DNA of 50,809 bases, taken from NCBI GenBank assembly GCA_017452895.1, contig JAFTLE010000014.1, forward strand, positions 1 to 50,809, in the 5' to 3' direction. Positions 7,579-16,996 of the stretch are shown here, piece after piece (the stretch's first letter is position 1; each line of letters opens with the position of its first letter). The stretch comes from Clostridia bacterium (GTDB lineage: Bacteria > Bacillota > Clostridia > Oscillospirales > CAG-272). The notes beneath the pieces were generated by a model. That model worked only from the letters and a program-made list of their open reading frames with translations. It did not search any database and was not told the origin of the DNA. Position numbers and translations under genes: made by a program.

Positions 7579-8718
7579 ATGAGTAAACTCATTGAGTTAA
7601 GAGGAATTACGAAATCGTACGACGGTGAAAAGATACTGGACTCCATTGATCTTTATATCCGCGATAAGGAATTTGTGACCCTTCTCGGTCCCTCGGGCTG
7701 CGGTAAAACCACGACACTGCGTATAATCGGCGGCTTTGAGACCCCCGATGAGGGTGACGTCTTGTTTGACGGCGTTCGCATCAACGATCTGCCCCCTTAC
7801 AAGCGTCAGGTCAATACCGTATTTCAGAAATACGCATTGTTCCCCCATCTTAATGTTTTTGAAAACGTTGCCTTTGCCCTGCGCCTCAAGAAGCTGCCTG
7901 AGGACGAGATCGTCCGTCGGGTCAAGGAGATGCTGGAGATGGTATCTCTCAAGGGCTTTGAAAGGAAGAACGTCAATCTGCTCTCCGGCGGTCAGCAGCA
8001 GCGCGTTGCCATTGCGCGCGCACTGATCAACCGTCCGCGCGTGCTTTTGCTTGACGAGCCGCTCGGTGCGCTCGACTTGAAGCTGCGCAAGGATATGCAG
8101 ATCGAGTTAAAGAAGATACAAAAGGCGACCGGGATCACCTTTATTTACGTCACGCACGATCAGGAGGAGGCACTTTCGATGTCCGACACCATCGTAGTCA
8201 TGATGAACGGCGTGATCCAGCAGATCGGTACGCCGACCGATATCTATAACGAGCCCAAGAACGCATTCGTTGCGGACTTTATCGGTGAGAGCAACATCAT
8301 CGACGGCGTGATGCTGGAGGACAGGAGGGTCTCCTTCTCGGGTCACGTCTTCGACTGCCTTGACACGGGCTTCGATTCGAAGGAGCCTGTCGACGTCGTG
8401 GTGCGTCCCGAGGACGTTGACGTCGTTCCGCTTGACCGCGGAATGCTTCGCGGTACCGTAACGGGCGTGACCTTCAAGGGCGACTATTACGAGATCATCG
8501 TGGACGTTTGCGACTTTAAGTGGATGATCGAGACCTCTGACTTTGTCGGTGAGGGCACCGAGATCGGTCTTTACGTTGAGCCCGACGCTATCCACGTTAT
8601 GAAGAAGTCCGAATTCTCGGGACAGTTCGGGGATTACAGTACCTTCAGCGATGAAATGGACAACCTCTCCAATCCCGACGCGGTCGATGGAGAGGAGGAC
8701 ACGGCAGGCGATGAATAA
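7579..8718 (+). CDS. potA: spermidine/putrescine ABC importer, ATPase subunit
   Basis: This 379-aa cytoplasmic ATPase powers polyamine uptake through PotBC. Walker [10 protein letters not shown] is at 37-45, signature LSGGQQQR at 135-142, Walker B VLLLDEP at 155-161 and the H-loop THD at 192-194. A C-terminal TOBE domain ([11 protein letters not shown]) follows. The last 40 residues are acidic and low in complexity. It is the first gene of a four-gene operon, and the potB start lies inside its 3' end (8-bp overlap). The exact substrate (spermidine, putrescine or a related polyamine) is inferred from the operon as a whole. Confidence 0.95.
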   Translation: MSKLIELRGITKSYDGEKILDSIDLYIRDKEFVTLLGPSGCGKTTTLRIIGGFETPDEGDVLFDGVRINDLPPYKRQVNTVFQKYALFPHLNVFENVAFALRLKKLPEDEIVRRVKEMLEMVSLKGFERKNVNLLSGGQQQRVAIARALINRPRVLLLDEPLGALDLKLRKDMQIELKKIQKATGITFIYVTHDQEEALSMSDTIVVMMNGVIQQIGTPTDIYNEPKNAFVADFIGESNIIDGVMLEDRRVSFSGHVFDCLDTGFDSKEPVDVVVRPEDVDVVPLDRGMLRGTVTGVTFKGDYYEIIVDVCDFKWMIETSDFVGEGTEIGLYVEPDAIHVMKKSEFSGQFGDYSTFSDEMDNLSNPDAVDGEEDTAGDE

Positions 8719-9508
8719 AAAGCGTTCTTTTCTTCAAAGCATCAGTGCGGCACCGCATATGGTATGGGCTGTCCTTTTTATCGTGACTCCTATGCTTTTC
8801 GTGCTGTACTATGCCTTTACCAAGGAGGGTGGCGGCTTCTCCTTTGAGAATTTCACCAACCTGTTTCAGGCAATCTACGTATCCACCTTCGTGCGCTCGC
8901 TTTGCTACGCGCTGATCGCAACCGTGATCTGCCTTCTTCTGGCATATCCCCTTGCCTATATTCTCGCGAAGCTCGGTGAGGGACGGCAGAGTCTGATGAT
9001 CACGCTCCTGATGCTGCCGATGTGGATCAACTTTATCATCCGCACGAATTCGCTGATCTCGATCGTGCATATCCTCGGCTTTTTTGGCACGCCCGTTTCG
9101 GTCATTTTGGGCATGGTCTACAATTATCTGCCCTATATGATCCTGCCGATCTATACGGTTTTGTCGAAAATCGACCGCCGTTATCTTGAGGCATCCATGG
9201 ACCTCGGTTGCACCCCCCTGCAGACCATCCTCAAGGTGGTTCTGCCGCTGAGCATTTCGGGCGTTATTTCGGGTATCACGATGGTCTTCGTCCCTTCGGT
9301 GAGTACCTTCTACATTTCCACAGCCCTCGGCGGAAACAAGACGACGCTGATCGGCGATATGATCGAGAGCCGATTCCTCGGCTCGAGCGGTGCGATCAAC
9401 TACTATATGGGAGCTATGCTCTCCCTGATCCTGATGATTTTGATCTTCATCAGCATGTGGGTCATGAACCGCTTCTCGGATGAAAAGGACGGAGGTGTGA
9501 TCGTATGA
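8711..9508 (+). CDS. potB: spermidine/putrescine ABC importer, permease PotB
   Basis: This 265-aa inner-membrane permease has about six transmembrane segments. The EAA loop that contacts PotA is visible as [20 protein letters not shown]. The N-terminal [20 protein letters not shown] is typical of PotB. I place the start at the ATG at 8711, which overlaps the potA stop by 8 bp and has AGGAGG about 12 bp upstream. A frame extends further upstream inside potA but is not expected to be used. It overlaps potC by 4 bp. Confidence 0.93.
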   Translation: MNKKRSFLQSISAAPHMVWAVLFIVTPMLFVLYYAFTKEGGGFSFENFTNLFQAIYVSTFVRSLCYALIATVICLLLAYPLAYILAKLGEGRQSLMITLLMLPMWINFIIRTNSLISIVHILGFFGTPVSVILGMVYNYLPYMILPIYTVLSKIDRRYLEASMDLGCTPLQTILKVVLPLSISGVISGITMVFVPSVSTFYISTALGGNKTTLIGDMIESRFLGSSGAINYYMGAMLSLILMILIFISMWVMNRFSDEKDGGVIV

Positions 9509-10323
9509 AGCAGATCAGCCGTATCTATACCGTCCTCATCTTCGTTCTGCTCTACGCTCCGATCGCCATTATGATCCTTTTCTCCTTCAATGCCGCAGAG
9601 AGCACAACGAAATTCGCGGGCTTCTCTTTGGATTGGTACCGTCAGCTGTTTGGCGACGCTGAGGTTTGGCTTGCCTTTAAGAACACGATGGTGCTGGCAC
9701 TTCTCTCCTCCGTCTTGGCGACCCTGATCGGCACAGCAGCGGCGATCGGTCTTGCAAAAATGAAAAACCGTTATCTGCGCTCGGGCGTGCAGACCGTAAC
9801 GAACATCCCGATGATGAACCCCGATATCGTAACGGGTGTATCGCTTCTTCTTCTGTTCGCGATGGTTGCGACGATCTTCGGCACCGGCGTCGACAGACTG
9901 CTCGGCTTCTGGGCAATTTTGATCGCGCATATCACCTTCAACCTGCCCTATGTGATCCTTTCGGTCGCGCCGAAGATCGCACAGCTTGACCGCAATCTGA
10001 CCGAGGCGGCGCTCGACCTTGGCTGTACGCCGCTCTCCGCCTTTTTTAAGGTGGAGCTGCCCGGTATTATGCCCGGCATCATCAGCGGCTTTATCATGGC
10101 GTTCACGCTCTCAATCGACGACTTCGTGATCACCTACTTCCTTTCGGGATCGGAATATTCGACCCTGCCCGTATACATCTACGGACTGACAGGTAAGGGA
10201 ACGGTAACGCCCGATGTATACGCCCTCTCCACGCTTTTGTGCATCGGTGTGCTTGCGCTTTTGGTCTGCTCCAACGTAATGCAGCGCCGCATGGACGCAA
10301 AGCAGCGGAAGAAAACGGCATAA
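9505..10323 (+). CDS. potC: spermidine/putrescine ABC importer, permease PotC
   Basis: This 272-aa second permease subunit has six predicted membrane segments. It carries the PotC-type N-terminus (LLYAPIAIMILFSFN) and the EAA loop EAALDLGCTPLSAFFKVELP. The segment AFTLSIDDFVITYFLSG is highly characteristic of PotC. It starts within ATGA, overlapping the potB stop, which implies translational coupling and matched stoichiometry. potD follows after 12 bp. Confidence 0.95.
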   Translation: MKQISRIYTVLIFVLLYAPIAIMILFSFNAAESTTKFAGFSLDWYRQLFGDAEVWLAFKNTMVLALLSSVLATLIGTAAAIGLAKMKNRYLRSGVQTVTNIPMMNPDIVTGVSLLLLFAMVATIFGTGVDRLLGFWAILIAHITFNLPYVILSVAPKIAQLDRNLTEAALDLGCTPLSAFFKVELPGIMPGIISGFIMAFTLSIDDFVITYFLSGSEYSTLPVYIYGLTGKGTVTPDVYALSTLLCIGVLALLVCSNVMQRRMDAKQRKKTA

Positions 10324-10335
10324 GGAGGGGTGAAA

Positions 10336-11625
10336 ATGAAAAAAATACAGATTCTCCTTTTACTGACGGCACTCCTTTTGCTCTGTGCGTTCTGCTTTTC
10401 CTCCTGCTCTGACGAGAGTGAGACGCAAAAGCTCTACGTTTACAACTGGGGCGAGTATATCGACGAGGAGCTTCTCGACCTTTTTGAGGCTTATTACGAG
10501 GAGACCTACGGCGAGAAGATCGAGATCGTTTACAACACCTATGCGTCGAATGAGGTTATGTACTCCAAGCTGACGGGCGGTGCTGCCGCGATCGATCTGA
10601 TCATTCCTTCCGACTATATGATAGACAGACTGCGCCACGAGGGATGGCTGCGCGAGCTGAACTTTGAAAACATCCCGAACGTTGAGGGCATCTCGATCCC
10701 CGGGTACGAGGACAAAAACCCCGCGTTCGACCCCGACGGAAAATATACCGTTGCCTACACTTACAGCACGGTCGGTCTGATCTACGATACGACGAAGGTC
10801 GATCCCGTGGATTTTGAGGGCGACGTCAGCTGGCGCATTCTCTGGGATCCCGATTATGAGGGCAATATCCTGATGTTCAACAATTCCCGCGACACCTTCG
10901 GTATCGCGCAATATATTCTCTCCTATGAGTATGAGATGGAGCACGGCGTGCCGAAGGATTTCGTGAACTCGAACGATCCCGACGACTGGCGGCTTGCGCT
11001 CGACCTGCTTTTGGAGCAGAAGCCGATCTTGCAGGCGTACGTGATGGATGAGGTATTCAACACGATGGAAAGCGGGCGTGCCGCAATGGCCCCTTACTAT
11101 GCGGGCGACTTTCTGACGATGAAGGAGGTCAACGACAACCTCGAGCTTTGCTATCCCATTGAGGGAACAAACCTCTTTATCGATGCGATGTGCATTCCGA
11201 AAACGGCAGAAAATCCGCTTGCAGCAGAGCGCTTTATCGACTTCATCATCTCCACTGACGTAGAGATTGGGGGCGAGAGCTACAACCCCGCGCTGATGAA
11301 CGCAAACTATATCTACTACGGCTGTCCTGTGACCGCCGTCCGCGAAAACGACGAGACCTATATTGACGAGGAAACGGGCGAGGAATGCTACTATTACGAG
11401 TGCTACGGCAACAAGTATATTTATCCCGATCTTGAACGCACACACACCTTCAACTATCTTGAAAAGGATACGCAGCAAACCATCTCCGACCTCTGGGATG
11501 AATTAAAGATCGACACCCATATTCACCCCGCACTCTGGATCACTTCGATCGTGATCCTTGCCGCGGTGGTCGGCTTCCTGATCTATGTCTGGATCGTGAA
11601 GCGTCACCGTCAAAGACTTTACTAA
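10336..11625 (+). CDS. potD: spermidine/putrescine-binding protein with extra C-terminal membrane anchor
   Basis: This 429-aa substrate-binding subunit begins with a lipoprotein signal (LLLLTALLLLCAFCFSSC). The PotD core includes LYVYNWGEYID, IDLIIPSDYMIDRL and AAMAPYYAGD. Unusually, the C-terminus has a second hydrophobic helix of about 20 residues (WITSIVILAAVVGFLIYVWI) followed by a basic tail, KRHRQRLY. The protein may therefore be tethered at both ends. An acidic, Tyr-rich insert (YIDEETGEECYYYECYG) lies near residue 345. The start is the ATG at 10336, with AGGAGG upstream. A GTG two codons earlier is too close to the ribosome site. Confidence 0.93.
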   Translation: MKKIQILLLLTALLLLCAFCFSSCSDESETQKLYVYNWGEYIDEELLDLFEAYYEETYGEKIEIVYNTYASNEVMYSKLTGGAAAIDLIIPSDYMIDRLRHEGWLRELNFENIPNVEGISIPGYEDKNPAFDPDGKYTVAYTYSTVGLIYDTTKVDPVDFEGDVSWRILWDPDYEGNILMFNNSRDTFGIAQYILSYEYEMEHGVPKDFVNSNDPDDWRLALDLLLEQKPILQAYVMDEVFNTMESGRAAMAPYYAGDFLTMKEVNDNLELCYPIEGTNLFIDAMCIPKTAENPLAAERFIDFIISTDVEIGGESYNPALMNANYIYYGCPVTAVRENDETYIDEETGEECYYYECYGNKYIYPDLERTHTFNYLEKDTQQTISDLWDELKIDTHIHPALWITSIVILAAVVGFLIYVWIVKRHRQRLY

Positions 11626-11631
11626 TTTTGA

Positions 11632-11668
11632 AAAGCCTGCAGACCGCACGGTCATGCAGGCTTTAAAT
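11632..11668 (+). terminator. terminator of potABCD
   Basis: AAAGCCTGCA pairs with TGCAGGCTTT around a 13-nt loop. A weak T-tract (TTTAAATTT) follows. Confidence 0.75.
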
Positions 11669-11702
11669 TTATGAAAAAAATCTGCTTTTTTCTAAAAAAG
11701 CC

Positions 11703-11731
11703 TTGACAAGCTATACAAGATTTAGTATAAT
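11703..11731 (+). promoter_or_regulatory. sigma-A promoter of the rpmH cluster
   Basis: TTGACA, 17 bp, TATAAT, a near-perfect consensus. The leader to rpmH is about 90 nt and contains a short hairpin, CGGGAT/ATCCCG (11773-11792). Confidence 0.9.
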
Positions 11732-11828
11732 ATAACTTGCCTTGTTATGAATACGCGAGGGTTTTAACGAGTCGGGATGCCTACGTATCCCGCGTCAGAT
11801 AAACGAAATTAAAGGAGGTGCACCACAC

Positions 11829-11963
11829 ATGAAGAGAACCTACCAGCCTAAGAAAAGACAGCGCAACAAAGTGCATGGCTTCCGTAAGAGAATGGCAACT
11901 GCTAACGGCAGAAAAGTTCTTCATAGAAGACGCGCTAAGGGAAGAGTACAGCTTTCCTACTAA
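11829..11963 (+). CDS. rpmH: 50S ribosomal protein L34
   Basis: A 44-aa basic ribosomal protein beginning [18 protein letters not shown] and ending KGRVQLSY, a typical L34. AAAGGAGGT lies 9 bp before the ATG. It is followed by its own hairpin terminator and then rnpA, so rnpA expression probably depends on read-through. L34 next to rnpA is one of the most conserved gene pairs in bacteria. Confidence 0.98.
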   Translation: MKRTYQPKKRQRNKVHGFRKRMATANGRKVLHRRRAKGRVQLSY

Positions 11964-11991
11964 TACCTGCGCAGCGTGAAGTGACGCACCA

Positions 11992-12036
11992 AAAACCCGA
12001 TAAACACACTTCTTCGTGCCTTATCGGGTTTTTTGT
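11992..12036 (+). terminator. terminator/attenuator between rpmH and rnpA
   Basis: AAAACCCGATAA pairs with TTATCGGGTTTT, followed by TTGTTTT. It ends 13 bp before rnpA, so it may lower rnpA expression relative to L34. Confidence 0.85.
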
Positions 12037-12048
12037 TTTGAGGTGTGA

Positions 12049-12426
12049 ATGAAATTTAAAGCAATTTGCGAGAATCATTTGTATTCCAAAGCGTATTCAA
12101 AGGGTAATCGGGCGGTTGGCCCGTGTCTTGCCGTTTACGTCCTTCCCGACTTTGCGGCGAAAAGACTTCAAAAAGCGCATCCGCAAAGGCTGCGGATGAA
12201 CCGAATCGGTCTGACAGTCTCCAAAAAGCTCGGCGGTGCCGTCGTGCGGAACCGTGTCAAGCGCATCCTGCGTGAGGCGATCCGTGCGGTAGAAAAAAGG
12301 CATTCCGTCAAAACGGGCTTTCTGATCGTGATCGCGGCAAGGGATGCCGCCGTTACGAAGAAATCAACGGAGCTGGAGCACGAGCTTTCCCGTGCTTACG
12401 AGAAGCTTGGTCTGTTTGTCAAATGA
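12049..12426 (+). CDS. rnpA: ribonuclease P protein component
   Basis: This 125-aa basic protein assists RNase P RNA in maturing tRNA 5' ends. The signature [13 protein letters not shown] is present as [16 protein letters not shown], preceded by [19 protein letters not shown] lies upstream of the ATG. Its stop codon overlaps the yidD start (ATGA). Confidence 0.97.
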   Translation: MKFKAICENHLYSKAYSKGNRAVGPCLAVYVLPDFAAKRLQKAHPQRLRMNRIGLTVSKKLGGAVVRNRVKRILREAIRAVEKRHSVKTGFLIVIAARDAAVTKKSTELEHELSRAYEKLGLFVK

Positions 12427-12737
12427 AACGGCTCTGTATCTTACTGGTTCGATTTTACCGAAACTGCATTTCCCCTTACAAGCGTCCGTCCTGCCGTTTT
12501 ACGCCGACCTGCTCCTCCTATGCGATCGAGGCGTATGAGAAGCGCGGCTTTTTCGCGGGCACGATCCTGACCGTTTGGCGGATCCTTCGCTGTAATCCGT
12601 TTTGTAAGGGTGGGTACGATCCCGTACCCGAGCGCGGCTTTCGGCGCGTAAAAACGTCCTTCCCTGCGGAAGGCACCGAGGATACCTCGGTGGAAACGGG
12701 CACATCCGATCCGCGTGCCCCCAAATATTCAGAATAG
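12423..12737 (+). CDS. yidD: membrane protein insertion efficiency factor YidD
   Basis: A 104-aa protein of the YidD family, which helps membrane protein insertion and is almost always encoded between rnpA and yidC. The family core is intact: [20 protein letters not shown] followed by [13 protein letters not shown] and [16 protein letters not shown]. The C-terminal 35 residues are a variable, low-complexity tail. It is translationally coupled to rnpA by a 4-bp overlap. Confidence 0.95.
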   Translation: MKRLCILLVRFYRNCISPYKRPSCRFTPTCSSYAIEAYEKRGFFAGTILTVWRILRCNPFCKGGYDPVPERGFRRVKTSFPAEGTEDTSVETGTSDPRAPKYSE

Positions 12738-12749
12738 GAAATATATGCT

Positions 12750-13775
12750 ATGAATGCAATATACAATGCCCTCGGCACCGTAATGGGCTGGTTTACCGCC
12801 ATTACGGGAAACTATTATGCTCTGGCACTTTTGCTCTTTGCACTGATGGTGAAGGTCATTATGCTCCCCTTGTCGATCCGTCAGCAGAAAACGCAGATCA
12901 AGACCGCAAGGCTCCGCCCGAAGATGATGGCGATCGAGAAAAAGTATGCGGGCAGGACCGACAGGCCGACGATGGAGAAAAAGCAGCAGGAGATCTTTGC
13001 GCTGCAGCAGGCGGAGGGGGTTTCCCCGATGTCGGGCTGCTTGCCGCTTCTGATCCAGCTTCCCGTCATCATCATCCTTTACAACGTCATTCAGAGGCCG
13101 CTCTCTTTCATCTGTAAGATGCCGGCAGATATGATCAAAAAATTCTCGGAGACCTTTGGGAAGACGCAGGAGATCGAGCTGCTCGGTAAGCTGCGTGAAA
13201 ACGCCCATTTGGTTGAGGGATTCGACCTTCCGAATCCGAGTCTGTTCGGGATCGACCTTTCGGCAACGCCCTCCTTTGCAAACTTCGGTTGGCTGCTTCT
13301 GATCCCGCTGTTCACCTTTATTACCTCTTACCTGTCGATGTTCCTGTCAAAGAGACTCAACCCCTCGATGCAGGACGTGACGCAGTCGCGTGAGCAGAAG
13401 ACCTCGATGATGATCATGGAGCTGATCATGCCCCTGATGTCGCTGTTCATCGCCTTCCGCGTTCCCGGTGCACTGGGTCTTTACTGGATCTATCAGTCGA
13501 TCCTTTCGGTCGTGCAGATGTTCATTCTGGCAAAGCTGATGCCGATCCCGAAGATTACTGCTGAGGATATTGCCGCCGCCGAAAAGGAAATGAAGGCAAA
13601 GCCCGCGAGGGTCTCTGCCGCACCCGTGCACTCGCTTCACAACGTTGACGATGACGAGGATTATGAATTCGACGACGACAACGAATCGAGCTTCTACGAT
13701 CAACCGAAGCCGAAGGAGCCGACGCAGGGCATTCAGAATGCGCCGATCAAGAAGAACAACAAGAAAAAGAAATAA
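12750..13775 (+). CDS. yidC: membrane insertase YidC/Oxa1 (SpoIIIJ type)
   Basis: This 341-aa polytopic protein inserts membrane proteins alone or with Sec. The first hydrophobic segments are followed by the positively charged YidC motif region (KVIMLPLSIRQQKTQIK) with the groove arginine context, then CLPLLIQLPVIIILYNVI. Later segments include GALGLYWIYQSILSVVQM. No lipoprotein signal is present, unlike Bacillus SpoIIIJ. The C-terminus is an acidic stretch (DDDEDYEFDDDNESS) followed by a very basic tail ending KKNNKKKK. It lies between yidD and jag, the usual order. Confidence 0.96.
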   Translation: MNAIYNALGTVMGWFTAITGNYYALALLLFALMVKVIMLPLSIRQQKTQIKTARLRPKMMAIEKKYAGRTDRPTMEKKQQEIFALQQAEGVSPMSGCLPLLIQLPVIIILYNVIQRPLSFICKMPADMIKKFSETFGKTQEIELLGKLRENAHLVEGFDLPNPSLFGIDLSATPSFANFGWLLLIPLFTFITSYLSMFLSKRLNPSMQDVTQSREQKTSMMIMELIMPLMSLFIAFRVPGALGLYWIYQSILSVVQMFILAKLMPIPKITAEDIAAAEKEMKAKPARVSAAPVHSLHNVDDDEDYEFDDDNESSFYDQPKPKEPTQGIQNAPIKKNNKKKK

Positions 13776-13791
13776 GAGAGAGGATATACCC

Positions 13792-14724
13792 TTGAGAAAA
13801 GAAATTATCGCGTCCGGCAAGGATATTGCCAACGCTGTTGAAAACGCAAAGATCGCACTCGGCGCAGAGACGCTCGACGAGATCTCCTATGAAATCATTG
13901 ATATGGGCAGCAAGGGCATCTTTGGTATCATTGGTGTCAAGCCCGTTAAGATCCGCGCTTATATTGCAGGCGCTGAGGATGAGGTAGCCGAGGCTCCCGC
14001 CGAAAAGTCCGAAAGAGGCGAGGGCAGATCGCGCTCCGGTAACAGAAGCAGAAACAGGAACAGGAGTAGAAACAGAAATCGCGGCGGTGAGAATCGCCAT
14101 ACCTCGTCGATCTCGGACGCTGAGCTTTCCGAGCTTGCCGCTAAGAACCCCTCGACGGGTCCGAAGGAGGCTGTGATCCCCGAGACAGAGCTGAAGATGG
14201 AAAGAGTTGAAGCCGCCGAGGGCGAGGATCTCGCATACGACTTTATCAACCGTCTGATCGCAGACCTTGGTATCAATGCAACCGCTGAGCTTTACACCTG
14301 TGAGGACAACACCCGCCGTATCGTGATCGCGGGCGAGGATGCAGGCATCCTGATCGGTCACCACGGCGAGACGCTGGATTCGCTTCAGTATCTTGCAAAC
14401 CTCTCGAGCGCGCAGAAGAACGCAAACGGTGAGCGCAACCGCCGCCGCGTGACGATCGACATCGAGGGCTACCGCGCAAAGCGTGAACAGACCCTGCGCT
14501 CGCTTGCACGCCGTATGGCGGCTAAGGCGCTGAAGAATCAGCGCAACGTATCGCTCGAGCCTATGAGCGCATACGAGCGTCGCATCATTCACTCCGAGAT
14601 TCAGGGCATTGATGGCGTCACCACGATGTCTATCGGCTCCGACAACAACCGTAAGATCGTTATCTGTCTGCAGAAGGATGCTCCCGCGGCAGAGGTCGAA
14701 GCAACCGAAGAAGATGCACTTTAA
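13792..14724 (+). CDS. jag: SpoIIIJ-associated RNA-binding protein Jag (KhpB)
   Basis: A 310-aa RNA-binding protein. An N-terminal Jag_N domain (EIIASGKDIANAVENAKIAL with GSKGIFGIIGVKPVKI) is joined by an Arg/Asn-rich linker to a KH domain (GEDAGILIGHHGETLDSLQY). An R3H domain with MSAYERRIIHSEIQ follows. The reading frame is open further upstream inside yidC, but a TTG at 13792 with GAGAGGA 7 bp upstream gives the expected Jag N-terminus, so I use it. It overlaps mnmE by 11 bp. Confidence 0.93.
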   Translation: MRKEIIASGKDIANAVENAKIALGAETLDEISYEIIDMGSKGIFGIIGVKPVKIRAYIAGAEDEVAEAPAEKSERGEGRSRSGNRSRNRNRSRNRNRGGENRHTSSISDAELSELAAKNPSTGPKEAVIPETELKMERVEAAEGEDLAYDFINRLIADLGINATAELYTCEDNTRRIVIAGEDAGILIGHHGETLDSLQYLANLSSAQKNANGERNRRRVTIDIEGYRAKREQTLRSLARRMAAKALKNQRNVSLEPMSAYERRIIHSEIQGIDGVTTMSIGSDNNRKIVICLQKDAPAAEVEATEEDAL

Positions 14725-16090
14725 TTCTACCGTAACAGCTATTTCAACCCCACCCGGTAAAGGTGGGGTTGCCCTTATCCGTACAAGCGGCCCTGATGCC
14801 GTGGCAATCGTTTCGCGTTGCTTCTTTCCGCGAAGCGGCAAGGACTTCTCTGCTACCCCGTCCCGCACCGTCGTATACGGTGATATCGAAAGAGACGGCG
14901 AGCGCATTGACGACGGCACCGCCGTCATCTTCCGTGCGCCACATTCCTATACGGGGGAGGACACGGTAGAGATCACCTGCCACGGCGGCGTGCTTGTCAC
15001 CCGTGCGGTTCTTGAGACGCTTTTGCTTGCGGGCGCGTCACCTGCCCCTGCGGGGGAATTTACGCGCCGTGCCTTTCTTTCGGGCAAGCTGACGCTGACC
15101 GATGCCGAAGCGATCGGAACGCTTCTTGACGCTAAAAATTACGCCCAGATCCGCCTTTGTGCTTCGGATGCGCGTGACAGGCTTTCCCGCCGTCTGTCGG
15201 ACGTACACGACCGTCTTTTGACGGTCGTGAGCGAGATCTACGCGAAGATCGACTTCCCCGACGAGGATCTTGCGGAGCTTTCACCGCGAGAGCTGACCGA
15301 GCGGCTTACCGCGATCGCCGCCGATCTTGACAATCTGCTTTCGACCTATAAAACGGGGCACGCGATAAGCGAGGGAATCAAAACCGTGATCGTCGGCCGT
15401 CCGAACGTTGGAAAAAGCTCGCTTTATAATCTTTTGTGCGGCGACGATTACGCCATCGTGACCGAGCTTGAGGGAACGACGCGCGATGTGCTGGAGCGCA
15501 CCGCCACCGCAGGACGGGTAACCCTGTCGCTTGCCGACACGGCGGGACTGCGCGACACCGACGATCCCGTTGAGAGAATCGGTGTGGAGCGTGCGCGTGC
15601 GCATATGCAGAGTGCCGAGCTGATCCTTGCCGTCTTTGACGGCTCACAGCCTCTGACGGATGAGGATGCGGCGCTGATCGCCGAGCTGAAGCAGACCGAT
15701 ATCCCGACGGTCATTCTCCTGAATAAATCCGATCTTCATCTTCTTCCCGAGGTACGTGCGGCGTTTGACGCCTTCACGCACGTGCTTTCGCTGTCTGCCA
15801 AGACTAAAACGGCTGACGCGCTGACCGCGCTGATCGAAAAACTCTTTATCGACGGCGATATTTCCGTGAATGACACCGCCATTCTAACCTCGGCACGGCA
15901 ATTTGCGGCGCTGACGCACGCGCGCGCGGCGCTTTCCGATTCGCTCAGGGCGTTTGCATCGGGACTTCCTGCCGACGTTGCCTCCTCCGATCTTGAGATC
16001 GCGCTCGGCGCGCTCTCGGAGCTTGACGGACGTGCGGTGAGCGAGGAGATCGTATCGGGGATCTTCAGCAAATTCTGCGTAGGAAAGTAG
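14714..16090 (+). CDS. mnmE: tRNA uridine-5-carboxymethylaminomethyl GTPase MnmE
   Basis: This 458-aa GTPase modifies U34 of certain tRNAs together with MnmG and folate. The N-terminal folate-binding domain contains STVTAISTPPGKGGVALIR and FRAPHSYTGEDTVEI. The inserted G domain has GRPNVGKSS, DTAGLR and NKSD. The C-terminus ends FCVGK, the essential C-terminal Cys motif (C[IV]GK). The ATG at 14714 lies inside the jag 3' end, implying coupling. The usual downstream partner mnmG is absent and an RNHCP gene follows instead. Confidence 0.96.
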   Translation: MHFNSTVTAISTPPGKGGVALIRTSGPDAVAIVSRCFFPRSGKDFSATPSRTVVYGDIERDGERIDDGTAVIFRAPHSYTGEDTVEITCHGGVLVTRAVLETLLLAGASPAPAGEFTRRAFLSGKLTLTDAEAIGTLLDAKNYAQIRLCASDARDRLSRRLSDVHDRLLTVVSEIYAKIDFPDEDLAELSPRELTERLTAIAADLDNLLSTYKTGHAISEGIKTVIVGRPNVGKSSLYNLLCGDDYAIVTELEGTTRDVLERTATAGRVTLSLADTAGLRDTDDPVERIGVERARAHMQSAELILAVFDGSQPLTDEDAALIAELKQTDIPTVILLNKSDLHLLPEVRAAFDAFTHVLSLSAKTKTADALTALIEKLFIDGDISVNDTAILTSARQFAALTHARAALSDSLRAFASGLPADVASSDLEIALGALSELDGRAVSEEIVSGIFSKFCVGK

Positions 16091-16095
16091 GAGCT

Positions 16096-16428
16096 ATGGA
16101 AAGCAAGCGTTTTACGAAAAACGATAGCGCATTCATTTGCAAGGCGTGCGGCAAAGAGGTCTTACCGCTCGGCTACACCTCGCGCAACCACTGTCCCTTT
16201 TGCCTTTGCTCCCTTCACGTGGACGTGTTTCCCGGTGATCGCGCAAACCCCTGTGGCGGCATTCTGCGCCCCTTTCGCGCAGAGCCAGATCCGAAGCGCG
16301 GATATATCCTTTCGCATCGCTGTGAAAAATGCGGTGCGGTCGTGCGAAACAAAGCCGCGCACGAGGCAAAGGTACAGCCCGACGACCTTGATCTGATCAT
16401 CAGGCTGACGGCAGGCGAGATCGGTTAA
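16096..16428 (+). CDS. RNHCP domain zinc-ribbon protein
   Basis: A 110-aa protein with the exact family signature RNHCPFCLCSLH, preceded by FICKACGKEV and followed by SHRCEKCGAVVRNK. These give three CxxC pairs consistent with zinc binding. The biochemical role of the RNHCP family is not established. It starts 5 bp after mnmE and appears to be the last gene of the rpmH-to-mnmE transcription unit, ending at a strong bidirectional terminator. Confidence 0.88.
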   Translation: MESKRFTKNDSAFICKACGKEVLPLGYTSRNHCPFCLCSLHVDVFPGDRANPCGGILRPFRAEPDPKRGYILSHRCEKCGAVVRNKAAHEAKVQPDDLDLIIRLTAGEIG

Positions 16429-16431
16429 AAG

Positions 16432-16469
16432 AAAAAGTGTATCAATGAAAATTGATACACTTTTTCTTT
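16432..16469. terminator. bidirectional terminator between RNHCP gene and ppiB
   Basis: A perfect 14-bp stem AAAAAGTGTATCAA/TTGATACACTTTTT has a 6-nt loop and T-runs on both strands. It serves both convergent genes. Confidence 0.92.
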
Positions 16470-16949
16470 TTATTCCTCGTCAACGAGGGTGATCGACTTC
16501 ATCACCTGCGGGACGACGGGACGGTCGCTGTAGGTGGTGGGAGTTTCTGCGATCTCATCGACCGCATCCATTCCCTCAATGACCTTACCTAAGGCGGCGT
16601 AACTGCCGTCAAGGTGCGGTGCATCCGCATGCATAATGAAGAATTGGCTGGATGCCGAGTTCGGCATCATGCTGCGTGCCATCGAAATGACACCGCGCGT
16701 GTGGCGCAGGGGGTTGTTGTGACCGTTTGCGGCAAATTCACCGTAGATCTGCTCATCCGAGCCGCCCATACCGTTGCCGAGCGGGTCGCCGCCCTGAATC
16801 ATAAAGCCGGGAATGATGCGGTGGAAGCCAAGGCCGTTATAGAAGCCCTCCTTCACCAGCTTTTTGAAGTTTGCGACGGTTTTCGGCGCATGCTCGGGAT
16901 AAAGCTCGAGCTTGATCTGCTTGCCGTTTTCAAGTTCAATGACGACCAT
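16470..16949 (-). CDS. peptidyl-prolyl cis-trans isomerase, cyclophilin type
   Basis: This 159-aa cytoplasmic cyclophilin catalyses prolyl bond isomerisation. The active-site motif FHRIIPGFMIQGGDP (catalytic Arg) is at about 43-57. GVISMARSMMPNSASSQFFI and HLDGSYAALGKVIEGMD follow. There is no signal peptide. GGAGA lies 7 bp upstream of the ATG. It is monocistronic, facing away from the ytvI-like gene. Confidence 0.95.
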   Translation of the reverse strand: MVVIELENGKQIKLELYPEHAPKTVANFKKLVKEGFYNGLGFHRIIPGFMIQGGDPLGNGMGGSDEQIYGEFAANGHNNPLRHTRGVISMARSMMPNSASSQFFIMHADAPHLDGSYAALGKVIEGMDAVDEIAETPTTYSDRPVVPQVMKSITLVDEE

Positions 16950-16969
16950 ATTTTGATCTCCTCTTATCT

Positions 16970-16996
16970 ATATTTTTATTTGAATACGCATATACT
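16970..16996 (+). promoter_or_regulatory. candidate sigma-E-type promoter of the ytvI-like gene
   Basis: ATATT at 16970-16974, 14 bp, then CATATACT at 16989-16996. The -10 matches the Bacillus sigma-E consensus CATACA(A/C)T at 7 of 8 positions, and the spacing fits. The start codon is 27 bp downstream. This is inference from pattern and from the gene being a sporulation-family membrane protein. Confidence 0.45.

Noticed and set aside
10360..11478. Long minus-strand frame opposite potD
   Set aside because: It is a shadow of the GC-rich potD coding frame. PotD has all family motifs and a proper start.
11626..11828. Replication origin next to rpmH
   Set aside because: No cluster of TTATCCACA-like DnaA boxes and no dnaA gene. 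The region is explained by a terminator, a promoter and the rpmH leader.
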